From Candidatus Bathyarchaeota archaeon (lineage in GTDB: Archaea > Thermoproteota > Bathyarchaeia > Bathyarchaeales > UBA233), in NCBI GenBank assembly GCA_003661945.1, contig QMXC01000058.1:1-7138 (forward strand): a stretch of DNA of 7,138 nt. The letters run 5' to 3'. Of the stretch, positions 1 to 5,676 are shown one piece after another (the stretch's first letter is position 1; the number at the start of each line of letters is the position of its first letter). The position numbers and the translations under genes were made by a program. A model generated the notes under the pieces. That model saw only the letters and a program-made list of their open reading frames with translations, was not told where the DNA came from and did not search any database.

Positions 1-593
1 CAGAGAAAGCAAGAAGAACCGCCGAAAACTTTCATCTGCAACCGGAATTCGTTGAACTCGTGCTAAGAGAAGCAGACAAAATATTTGGCGGTGTGGAAAA
101 AGCCCTTTTAACACTTAAAAACGGAAACTTTCACGTGAATTCTGGAATAGACAACAAAAACGCTCCGGAAGGACACGTGGTTTTACTTCCCGAAAACCCG
201 CATAAAAAGGCTGAGGAAATAAGAAGGAAAATTGAAAGTTCAACTGGAAAGAGGATAGGCGTCATAATAGTTGATAGCGGGGTGCATCCGCTACGGATGG
301 GAACCCGCGGCTTCGCTATAGGAGTTTCAGGGTTCAAGCCGTTAAAAGACTATAGAAACAGCAAAGACCTTTTCCAAAAACAGATTTACGTAACTCGCCA
401 CGCGATAGCCGACGACCTAGCTAGCGCGGCACACTTTCTAATGGGGGAAGCTGACGAACAAATTCCAGCGGTGCTCATAAAAAACGCTGGGGTTGAACTC
501 ACAGATGAGGACTGTTCGGGAGAAATGCGTATCTCATCCAAAGACTGCGTGTTTACCAGTGCCTTCAATCTAGAGGAAGCTAAGTTTCTTTAA
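1..593 (+). CDS. cofE: F420-0:gamma-glutamyl ligase family protein, 3' part (5' end outside window)
   Basis: CofE-type enzymes use GTP to add glutamate to the F420 deazaflavin cofactor in the cytoplasm. The reading frame is open from base 3, giving 196 visible codons. The GTG at 60 is internal, since 19 sensible codons precede it. Families of this type are about 250 residues, so roughly 50-60 N-terminal residues are missing. Counting from the GTG codon, visible family features are NSGIDNKNAPEG (27-38), VVLLPENP (40-47), IIVDSG (69-74), AIGVSGF (86-92) and IADDLASAAHFLMGE (116-130). Asp72 and Asp118/119 sit where the family has its metal-binding acidic residues. The segment after Asp72 reads GVHPLRMGT, not the GRPWR/F-type sequence I remember for classical CofE, so this may be a divergent subfamily. 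Its last 24 bp overlap the convergent membrane-protein gene. I am confident of the family and less so of the exact reaction. Confidence 0.82.
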   Translation, partial: EKARRTAENFHLQPEFVELVLREADKIFGGVEKALLTLKNGNFHVNSGIDNKNAPEGHVVLLPENPHKKAEEIRRKIESSTGKRIGVIIVDSGVHPLRMGTRGFAIGVSGFKPLKDYRNSKDLFQKQIYVTRHAIADDLASAAHFLMGEADEQIPAVLIKNAGVELTDEDCSGEMRISSKDCVFTSAFNLEEAKFL

Positions 594-1292
594 AGCTTTA
601 ATTAAGGCAACTCCTATAACCGTGGCGGCGAAAGCCATAATTAGCCTTTCTATAGGATACTGGAAAGCCACAAGCTTCCAGCTAAAGTTCGACGCCTCTT
701 TTAGGGGAGCAAACAACGGGAAATAAACCATTTCAAAAACCAGCGAGCCCGCCATATGCCCATAAAGAACCGACACAAAAACGATTATGAAAACACCTAG
801 GAAATTCTTCGCATGGTCATTGGGTTCATAAACGTTTTTCGCAGCTAAACGCGTTAAGGGCGAAACCAACAGCGCAAAAGCAACTATGTGCATCCACACG
901 GTGAGAGGGAAGCTCCAGACAGGCCCATAGTTTGGGTAGAAGGCGAAGCCGGTGAACAAGCAGAGATACGAAATTATGCATATGTTCCTTTTCTGGTTGA
1001 AGAGCAGACCAGAGCAGAATGTTGAGGCAATTCCTGCTGCTAAGCTCCATATTCCGTAGGCTCCGTTGAAAAGAGCAATAGCTCCGCCTATCGATACGGC
1101 CGCGGCGCCTAGAAATGGTCCGAGAATCATCCCTATCAAAGGCGCTATAATGCTAGCCACAGTGATGAATTTGCCGTAGTCGCCGATTACTGGAAACAAT
1201 GTCCAGAAAGAGGAAACAACGTAGCACGCGGCAAAAGAGCTAGCTAAGGCTAGATTCTTCGCATCCAACGTAAAGTTCGTGCCGAACTGCAT
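570..1292 (-). CDS. Seven-helix integral membrane protein, ECF transporter S-component-like
   Basis: The 240-residue product is strongly hydrophobic. Likely membrane segments are about 14-36, 43-74 (long, possibly two short helices), 78-98, 104-120, 128-147, 163-186 and 215-234. The block APLIGMILGPFLGAAAVSIGG (50-70) combines small residues and glycines as in the early helices of ECF substrate-binding (S) components, which take up vitamins or metals with an ATPase/EcfT module. No ATPase or EcfT gene is in the window, so the substrate cannot be named. There is no obvious cleavable signal peptide. The ATG start is supported by AGAGG at 1300-1304, 7 nt upstream. It shares an orientation with the thermosome gene, but the T-rich stretch and 103-bp gap between them suggest separate transcription. 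Its 3' end overlaps the cofE-like gene by 24 bp. It could also be another polytopic protein family. Confidence 0.6.
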   Translation of the reverse strand: MQFGTNFTLDAKNLALASSFAACYVVSSFWTLFPVIGDYGKFITVASIIAPLIGMILGPFLGAAAVSIGGAIALFNGAYGIWSLAAGIASTFCSGLLFNQKRNICIISYLCLFTGFAFYPNYGPVWSFPLTVWMHIVAFALLVSPLTRLAAKNVYEPNDHAKNFLGVFIIVFVSVLYGHMAGSLVFEMVYFPLFAPLKEASNFSWKLVAFQYPIERLIMAFAATVIGVALIKALKKLSFL

Positions 1293-1346
1293 CGTTTAAC
1301 CTCTACACAGCCCTCTAAGAAACATTCCTTATTGTGGGTTTTCTGG

Positions 1347-1358
1347 TAAAAACTTAAC
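1347..1358 (-). promoter_or_regulatory. Weak candidate TATA element for the membrane-protein gene
   Basis: Read on the minus strand this is GTTAAGTTTTTA, about 55-65 bp upstream of the ATG at 1292. A start site some 26 bp downstream would give a leader of about 30 nt carrying the AGAGG ribosome site. The match to an archaeal TATA box is poor and no clear BRE precedes it, so this is only the best candidate in a 103-bp gap. Confidence 0.22.
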
Positions 1359-1362
1359 TTAC

Positions 1363-1390
1363 AAGAAGAGAAAATTGAAAGCAAAAATTG
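1363..1390 (-). terminator. Pyrimidine/oligo-T tract after the thermosome gene
   Basis: Directly after the thermosome stop codon the minus strand has several T runs (TTTTT, TTT, TTTT, then TCTTCTT) within about 30 bases and no strong hairpin. Archaeal RNA polymerase commonly terminates at oligo-T tracts without a stem-loop, so this is a reasonable terminator separating the thermosome gene from the membrane-protein gene. Confidence 0.5.
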
Positions 1391-1395
1391 GGGTT

Positions 1396-3036
1396 TTAGA
1401 ATTCTTCGCCGAATTCAGGTTTCTCTTTTTCGCCTTTCTTCTCTTTTTCCTCTTCTTCTTTCATGCCCTTCGCTGCGATGACGTCGTCGATTTTCAGTAT
1501 CATGCATGCTGCTTCGGTTGCAGACTTTATTACTTGCTGTTTCACTCGTAGGGGTTCTAGCACTTTGAGTTCCATCATGTCTCTGACTTTCCCTGCGGAC
1601 ACGTCGACCCCGTAGTATGGGCTCGCCGTGTTTTCATGTTTGGCTCTTAGTTCAACCATGATGTCTATCGGGTCGAGTCCAGCGTTTTCAGCTAGCGTCA
1701 GCGGAATTGTTTCAACGGCGTCCGCGAAGGCTTCGATGGCTAGTTGTTCGCGTCCTCCAACTTGGACGGCATAATCGCGCAGGTGCTTGGCTACTTCGGC
1801 TTCTGGCGCGCCGCCACCAGCGACTATTTTTCCGTCTTCGATGGCGTTTCTTACGACGCATAGGGCATCATGAAGGGAGCGTTCTGCTTCGTCTACTACG
1901 TGTTCGGTTCCACCTCGAACCACGATGGTTACGGCTTTGGGGTTTTTACATTCACGTATGTAGACGAGTTTGTCTTCGCCGATTTTTACCTCTTCAACGG
2001 TTTTGGCTTCACCTAACGTGTCAGCTGTCAAGTCCTTTACGCTGGCAACTATTTTGCCGCCGGTAGCCCTAGCAAGCTTCTCCATGTCTCCGCTGCTCAC
2101 GTTTTTAACGGCGAGTATGCCCTTCTTAGCAAGGAAGTGCAACGCTACGTCGTCAATGCCTTTCTGGCAGAAAACAACGTTCGCGCCCGTACTGGCTATG
2201 GTGTCCACCATTTCCCTAAGCATTCTTTCCTCTTCGTCCAAGAAGAGCTTCATCTGCTCCGGGTTATCAATGTTGATTTTAGCGTCGAACTCTGTTTTTT
2301 CAATTTCAAGCTTCGCGTTCAGAAGGGCAATTTTGGCGTTTTCCACGAGCTTAGGCATTTGCGGATGAGCCACTTCCTTGTCAATGACCATTCCCTTGAC
2401 GAGCTCTGTTTCTTCGAGGCTTTTTCCATGCTTCTTTAGGATTTTTATGAGGTCTATGTCCGCTTTGATTTTCCCATCCTTCTCTTCAGCCACTTGCTTT
2501 ACTGCTTCAACAGCTATTTTCGCGAAGTGTTCCTTTGCTACAGCTACTCCTTTGCTTCCCATAGAGGTCATAGCGACTTCCTTCAACCTCTGCTCGTCTT
2601 CGAGGCTTACCGGAACCGCTATCTTCTCCAGGATTTCATGTGCTTTCTCAGCGGCTTTTTTGAACCCGTCGATTATCATCGTTGGATGGACGTTCTGGTC
2701 GAGTAGTTTTTCAGCCTTATCTAAGAGCGCTCCGGCAAGGACAACAGCGGTGGTTGTTCCGTCGCCTACTTCGGCGTCTTGGGTCTTAGCTACTTCCACG
2801 AGCATTTTAGCCGCTGGATGCTGCACGTCCAGCTCCTTCATTATGGTAGCGCCGTCGTTGGTTATCGAGACATCCCCAAAACTGTTCACGAGCATTTTGT
2901 CCATTCCACGGGGACCAAGAGTTGTCTTTATGGTTTCAGCCACTATCTTCGCGGCAGTAATATTGTTTCTTTGAGCCTCCTTTCCAGTTGTTCGAGTTGT
3001 CCCTTCTTTGAGTATCAAAACTGGAACGGTTTCCAT
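1396..3036 (-). CDS. thsA: Thermosome subunit (group II chaperonin, TCP-1/CCT family)
   Basis: This is a subunit of the double-ring ATP-dependent cytosolic chaperonin that encloses and refolds proteins. With the ATG at 3036 it is 546 residues, the normal family length. Numbered from that ATG, landmarks are VPVLILKEGTTR (5-16), TLGPRGMDKM (39-48), NDGAT (60-64), the nucleotide-binding GDGTT (91-95), GGGAPEAE (407-414), NAGLDPID (451-458) and KIDDVIAAK (515-523). Residues 526-546 form a charged Glu/Lys tail ending in GEEF, not the GGM-type tail of many homologues. The frame is open up to a TTG at 3072, but the perfect GGAGGTGA site 7 nt before 3036 and the family's N-terminus fix the start at 3036. 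No second subunit is in the window, so whether the ring is homo- or hetero-oligomeric is unknown. Control appears two-layered: an inverted repeat around the TATA box and a hairpin over the SD. The alpha/beta paralogue designation in the symbol is uncertain. Confidence 0.97.
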   Translation of the reverse strand: METVPVLILKEGTTRTTGKEAQRNNITAAKIVAETIKTTLGPRGMDKMLVNSFGDVSITNDGATIMKELDVQHPAAKMLVEVAKTQDAEVGDGTTTAVVLAGALLDKAEKLLDQNVHPTMIIDGFKKAAEKAHEILEKIAVPVSLEDEQRLKEVAMTSMGSKGVAVAKEHFAKIAVEAVKQVAEEKDGKIKADIDLIKILKKHGKSLEETELVKGMVIDKEVAHPQMPKLVENAKIALLNAKLEIEKTEFDAKINIDNPEQMKLFLDEEERMLREMVDTIASTGANVVFCQKGIDDVALHFLAKKGILAVKNVSSGDMEKLARATGGKIVASVKDLTADTLGEAKTVEEVKIGEDKLVYIRECKNPKAVTIVVRGGTEHVVDEAERSLHDALCVVRNAIEDGKIVAGGGAPEAEVAKHLRDYAVQVGGREQLAIEAFADAVETIPLTLAENAGLDPIDIMVELRAKHENTASPYYGVDVSAGKVRDMMELKVLEPLRVKQQVIKSATEAACMILKIDDVIAAKGMKEEEEKEKKGEKEKPEFGEEF

Positions 3037-3043
3037 TCTGTGT

Positions 3044-3051
3044 TCACCTCC
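3044..3051 (-). promoter_or_regulatory. Perfect Shine-Dalgarno site of the thermosome gene
   Basis: On the minus strand this reads GGAGGTGA, fully complementary to the UCACCUCC of the archaeal 16S rRNA 3' end. It lies 7 nt from the ATG at 3036 and decides that start over the TTG at 3072. All eight bases are paired in the hairpin described at 3044-3080. Confidence 0.9.
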
Positions 3052-3080
3052 ATGCACATGATTACTGCGCAAAGAGGTGA
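3044..3080 (-). promoter_or_regulatory. Hairpin sequestering the thermosome SD (candidate RNA thermometer)
   Basis: In the thermosome-sense RNA, UCACCUCU (3080-3073) pairs with GGAGGUGA (3051-3044): seven Watson-Crick pairs and one U-G. A single U-U mismatch (3072/3052) follows. Then UGCGCA (3071-3066) pairs with UGUGCA (3058-3053): five Watson-Crick pairs and one G-U. The loop is the 7-nt GUAAUCA. The whole SD is inside the stem while the AUG and 7-nt linker stay outside. The two wobble positions are G-U only on this strand; the opposite-strand RNA would have C/A mismatches there, which favours a function in the thermosome mRNA. The predicted transcription start near 3096 would include the full structure. 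Regulation by heat is inferred from the gene it precedes. Confidence 0.6.
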
Positions 3081-3105
3081 TGCATCATAATAGGCAAAAT
3101 TTTCT

Positions 3106-3145
3106 GCAAAAACGGTTATATTTAAACTTTTCTAACCGTTTTTGC
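3106..3145 (-). repeat. Perfect 13-bp inverted repeat bracketing the thermosome BRE/TATA (candidate operator)
   Basis: Arms are GCAAAAACGGTTA (3145-3133, minus strand) and TAACCGTTTTTGC (3118-3106), perfect reverse complements. They are separated by 14 bp consisting exactly of GAAAAG plus TTTAAATA, the likely BRE and TATA box. The inner CGGTTA/TAACCG half-sites are 20 bp apart centre to centre, about two helical turns. A repressor bound here would block TBP/TFB. The repeat also begins 32 nt beyond the porB stop codon and could fold as a 13-bp stem in por read-through RNA, so a terminator role is an alternative. Confidence 0.6.
3119..3132 (-). promoter_or_regulatory. BRE/TATA promoter of the thermosome gene
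   Basis: On the minus strand the purine-rich GAAAAG (3132-3127) is followed directly by TTTAAATA (3126-3119), a good archaeal BRE-TATA pair. A start about 26 bp downstream of the TATA centre falls near 3096, giving a leader of about 60 nt that holds the SD hairpin. A weaker AT-rich element (TATTATG, about 3091-3085) could drive a shorter leader starting inside the hairpin. Confidence 0.7.
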
Positions 3146-3156
3146 GACGGCATAAT

Positions 3157-3170
3157 GAAAAATAGGGAAA
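3157..3170 (-). terminator. Candidate pyrimidine-rich terminator after porB
   Basis: A few bases after the porB stop codon the minus strand reads TTTCCCTATTTTTC, with a run of five T. This is a modest archaeal oligo-T termination signal. The inverted repeat that follows (3145-3106) might assist it. There is only about 60 bp to the thermosome promoter, so read-through is possible. Confidence 0.33.
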
Positions 3171-3176
3171 GTTGGG

Positions 3177-4136
3177 CTATGCTATTCCGCATTTTTTCAG
3201 CAGGCGCTTCCACCGTTTGTCGACAATCTCTTGAATCTCGCTGATTACGTGTTCGTGCTCCGGCGTGAACAAGTGTCGGAACCGTCCTTGAATCTTCAGA
3301 TACTCCTTTACAGGCTTCTTTCGCTCCGGCTTCAACGCTATGACCTTACTGGGCGCCGAAAGCCTGTATTCGCCGTCTACGGCTTCCCACAGGGGAAAGA
3401 CGCATGTTTCTACGGCTAATCGGGATAATTCTATGCCTTTTTCTGTTGGAAAACGCCATCCTCTTGGGCACGGGGCGATTACGTGTAGAAACGCTGGTCC
3501 CTCGGCTTCCAGTCCTTTTCTAGCTTTGGCGATTAGGTCTTTCCAGTAGAAGGGTGAAGCCGTGGCTACGTAGGGAATTTCATGCGCCACCATGATTTCG
3601 GCTATTGGCTTTTTGAATTGGGGTTTGCCGGGTATAACCTTTCCCGCCGGGGAGGTTGTTGTCCACGCGCCGTGGGGGGTTCCACCGCTTCTTTGTATGC
3701 CCGTGTTCATGTAAGCTTCGTTGTCGTATAGCACGTATAGAAAATCGTGTCCCCGTTCCGCGGCTCCGGATAAGGCTTGGATGCCGATGTCGTAGGTTCC
3801 GCCGTCTCCGGCGAAAGCGACAACATCCACGTGTTCGTTCTTTATTTTTCCCTTCCGCCTTAGCACTTTTAACGCCGTTTCGATTCCCGAGGCGTTTGCC
3901 GCCACGTTCTCAAAAGCAGTGTGAATCCACGGGATTCTCCAAGCAGTGTATGGGTAAATGGTTGAAGAAACTTCGATGCAGCCAGTAGCATGCGAAGCTA
4001 TTATTGGTCCTCGTGCGGCTTTCAAAACCAGCCTATGAACAGTTGCTGGAACACATCCGGCGCATGCACGATGCCCAGAAGCGAAAAGCTCCGGTTTCTC
4101 GGCGATTTCCTTTGCGGTAAATTTCCATTCGCTCAC
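3177..4136 (-). CDS. porB: Pyruvate:ferredoxin oxidoreductase beta subunit (TPP-binding)
   Basis: PorB binds thiamine pyrophosphate and the proximal 4Fe-4S cluster of the enzyme that oxidatively decarboxylates pyruvate to acetyl-CoA, or runs in reverse. The 319 residues match the family's usual length. Cys25 and Cys28 (HRACAGC), Cys53 (TGCIE) and Cys223 (APCPRGW) are the four expected cluster ligands. The TPP motif begins at GDGGTYDIG (110-118) and ends at DNEAYMNTG (138-146). QRSGGTP (148-154) and APCPRGW (221-227) are typical of pyruvate-specific members, favouring PorB over the 2-oxoglutarate or indolepyruvate enzymes. The start is GTG, with GGAGG at 4145-4149 lying 8 nt upstream. That site directly follows the TA of the porA stop (TAAGGAGG), so translation is probably coupled. 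It is the last gene of the operon. Confidence 0.96.
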   Translation of the reverse strand: MSEWKFTAKEIAEKPELFASGHRACAGCVPATVHRLVLKAARGPIIASHATGCIEVSSTIYPYTAWRIPWIHTAFENVAANASGIETALKVLRRKGKIKNEHVDVVAFAGDGGTYDIGIQALSGAAERGHDFLYVLYDNEAYMNTGIQRSGGTPHGAWTTTSPAGKVIPGKPQFKKPIAEIMVAHEIPYVATASPFYWKDLIAKARKGLEAEGPAFLHVIAPCPRGWRFPTEKGIELSRLAVETCVFPLWEAVDGEYRLSAPSKVIALKPERKKPVKEYLKIQGRFRHLFTPEHEHVISEIQEIVDKRWKRLLKKCGIA

Positions 4137-4149
4137 AATTTTCGCCTCC

Positions 4150-5379
4150 TTACTCCCTTACTCCTATAAACTGAACCGGTTTCTCCACCCGGTTGGTTTC
4201 AACTATCTGCTGTAGGTCTTGGTAGATTTGATGTATCATCATTGGAGATGTGTCTCTTCCACCTAGTCCGTAAATGTAGTTTGAAACGTGGGGACGCGTT
4301 TGCAGGTCGTAGAGCACGTGTCGGACCTCGTGGAATACGGGTCCTCCAAAGCCTCCGAAGCTACAGGCACGGTCCATAACGCCTACTGCCTTCACGTTTG
4401 CCAAGGCGTTTTTTATCTCTTCCGTGGGCAACGGGCGGAAGGTTCGAAGTCTAAGCAGTCCGGCTTTTATCCCTTTCGAGCGGAGTTCGTCCACAACTGT
4501 TTTCACTGTTCCAGCTGTTGAGCCTAGGCAGACAGCGGCTATTTCAGCGTCTTCCAAACGGTAAGCGTCGATTAGTCCGTTGCCGTATCGTCTTCCGCTT
4601 ATTCCGGCATACTCGTCGTGCACCTGTTTGATTATTGGAAGCGCTTTACGCATGGCTTCTTCTTGTTGCCGTTTTATTTCGAAATAGTAATCGAAAAGCG
4701 CTAAGGGACCGATGGTTATCGGGTTTTCCGGGTCAAGCCGAAACGGCACGAGTTTTCCTTCGTGGCTTTTTACGAGAGGAAACTTTCGTGTTCCAACGAA
4801 GTTTCTAACCGTTTCATCAGGCAGCACTTTCACGTTTTCGAGAGTGTGACTCAAAAAGAAGCCGTCGAGTCCAATCATGACGGGTAAAAGCACGTCCGTG
4901 TGTTCGGCTATTCGGAAGGCTTGAATAACCGAGTCGTAGGCTTCCTGCGAGTTTTCAGCGTATATTTGTATCCATCCGCTGTCCCTTTCCGCCATAGCGT
5001 CAGAATGGTCACAGTGAATGTTTATGGGCGCGGATAAAGCTCTGTTTACAACTGCCATAACCACGGGTGCACGGCAACCAGAGGTTACGAAAAGAATTTC
5101 ATGCATAAGCGCTAAACCAGCCGACGCGGTAGCCGTAAACGCTCTAGCGCCCACAGCTGAAGCAGCTAAACAAGCGGTTAAAGCGCTATGCTCGGACTCC
5201 ACACACACGAATTCCGTGTCAACCTCGCCGTTGTGAACATATTCGCTGAACCTTTCAACTATTATGGTTTGAGGAGTTATGGGGTAAGCCGCCACCACAT
5301 CTACGTCAGACTGCTTCACAGCGTAAGCAACCGCTTCGTCTCCATTCATAGCGAGAACTTTCTGCTTAACAAGGGTCAT
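4150..5379 (-). CDS. porA: Pyruvate:ferredoxin oxidoreductase alpha subunit
   Basis: PorA supplies the pyrimidine-binding half of the TPP site and the transketolase-like C-terminal domain. The 409 residues are of normal length. Visible landmarks are AAYPITPQT (30-38), VESEHSA (60-66) with the probable catalytic glutamate, TATASAGL (82-89), INIHCDHSDAM (119-129), DSGWIQ (133-138), the C-terminal-domain start LGSTAGTVK, LRTFRPLP and the late GGRDTSP. The start ATG at 5379 has GGAGGG at 5387-5392, 7 nt upstream, overlapping the porD stop (TAGGAGGG). A second ATG at 5383 is out of frame, and Met11 is less well placed. It lies 12 nt after porD and 13 nt before porB. The beta-subunit partner and operon order G-D-A-B point to pyruvate rather than another 2-oxoacid. 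Confidence 0.96.
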   Translation of the reverse strand: MTLVKQKVLAMNGDEAVAYAVKQSDVDVVAAYPITPQTIIVERFSEYVHNGEVDTEFVCVESEHSALTACLAASAVGARAFTATASAGLALMHEILFVTSGCRAPVVMAVVNRALSAPINIHCDHSDAMAERDSGWIQIYAENSQEAYDSVIQAFRIAEHTDVLLPVMIGLDGFFLSHTLENVKVLPDETVRNFVGTRKFPLVKSHEGKLVPFRLDPENPITIGPLALFDYYFEIKRQQEEAMRKALPIIKQVHDEYAGISGRRYGNGLIDAYRLEDAEIAAVCLGSTAGTVKTVVDELRSKGIKAGLLRLRTFRPLPTEEIKNALANVKAVGVMDRACSFGGFGGPVFHEVRHVLYDLQTRPHVSNYIYGLGGRDTSPMMIHQIYQDLQQIVETNRVEKPVQFIGVRE

Positions 5380-5391
5380 GCATGTTCCCTC

Positions 5392-5676
5392 CTATTCAAC
5401 CGCCATTTCTATGGCTTTGACGGGACACTCGTTGGCGCATATGCCGCATCCCTTACAAAAATCGTAGTTGAACTCCAAATCCTCTTTCTCCGGGTTCCAT
5501 TTTATCGCTCCGTCAGGACAGTATATTGCGCAGAGCAGACAACGCGTGCATTTATCAAGGTCTCTTACAGGTTTGAAGGTTTTCCAGTCTCCGGTTAGGT
5601 ATTCCGTGCTCGGCACCCAGCATACTCCTGCTAGCGGAATGTCTTTCCATCCTCTTTTTTCCGGGCTCATTCGCAT
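5392..5676 (-). CDS. porD: Pyruvate:ferredoxin oxidoreductase delta subunit (2[4Fe-4S] ferredoxin-like)
   Basis: PorD carries electrons from the catalytic core to external ferredoxin through two 4Fe-4S clusters. It has 94 residues. The N-terminal part containing WKDIPLAGVCW (10-20) is typical of PorD and distinguishes it from a free ferredoxin. Cluster ligands are Cys43, 46, 49, 53 and Cys74, 77, 80, 84, two complete CxxCxxCxxxC motifs each followed by proline. The start is ambiguous. The ATG at 5676 overlaps porG by 10 bp but is only 4 nt from the AGGAGG at 5681-5686. The third codon, ATG at 5670, makes a classic 4-bp ATGA overlap with the porG stop and has 10 nt spacing. Either way the ribosome site lies inside porG and translation is coupled. 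Confidence 0.95.
   Translation of the reverse strand: MRMSPEKRGWKDIPLAGVCWVPSTEYLTGDWKTFKPVRDLDKCTRCLLCAIYCPDGAIKWNPEKEDLEFNYDFCKGCGICANECPVKAIEMAVE

Noticed and set aside
826..1050. Minus-strand frame inside the membrane-protein gene
   Set aside because: It lies within the same strand in another frame of a coherent seven-helix gene and shows no supporting motif.
1707..2974. Long plus-strand open frames opposite the thermosome gene (for example 2378-2974 and 1970-2368)
   Set aside because: They are antisense shadows of a clearly real chaperonin gene, have low-complexity Ser/Arg/Leu-rich translations and no recognisable domain or ribosome site.
3656..3988. Plus-strand open frame rich in arginine opposite porB
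   Set aside because: Its Arg/Cys-rich composition is what the complement of porB produces, and it has no family resemblance or SD.
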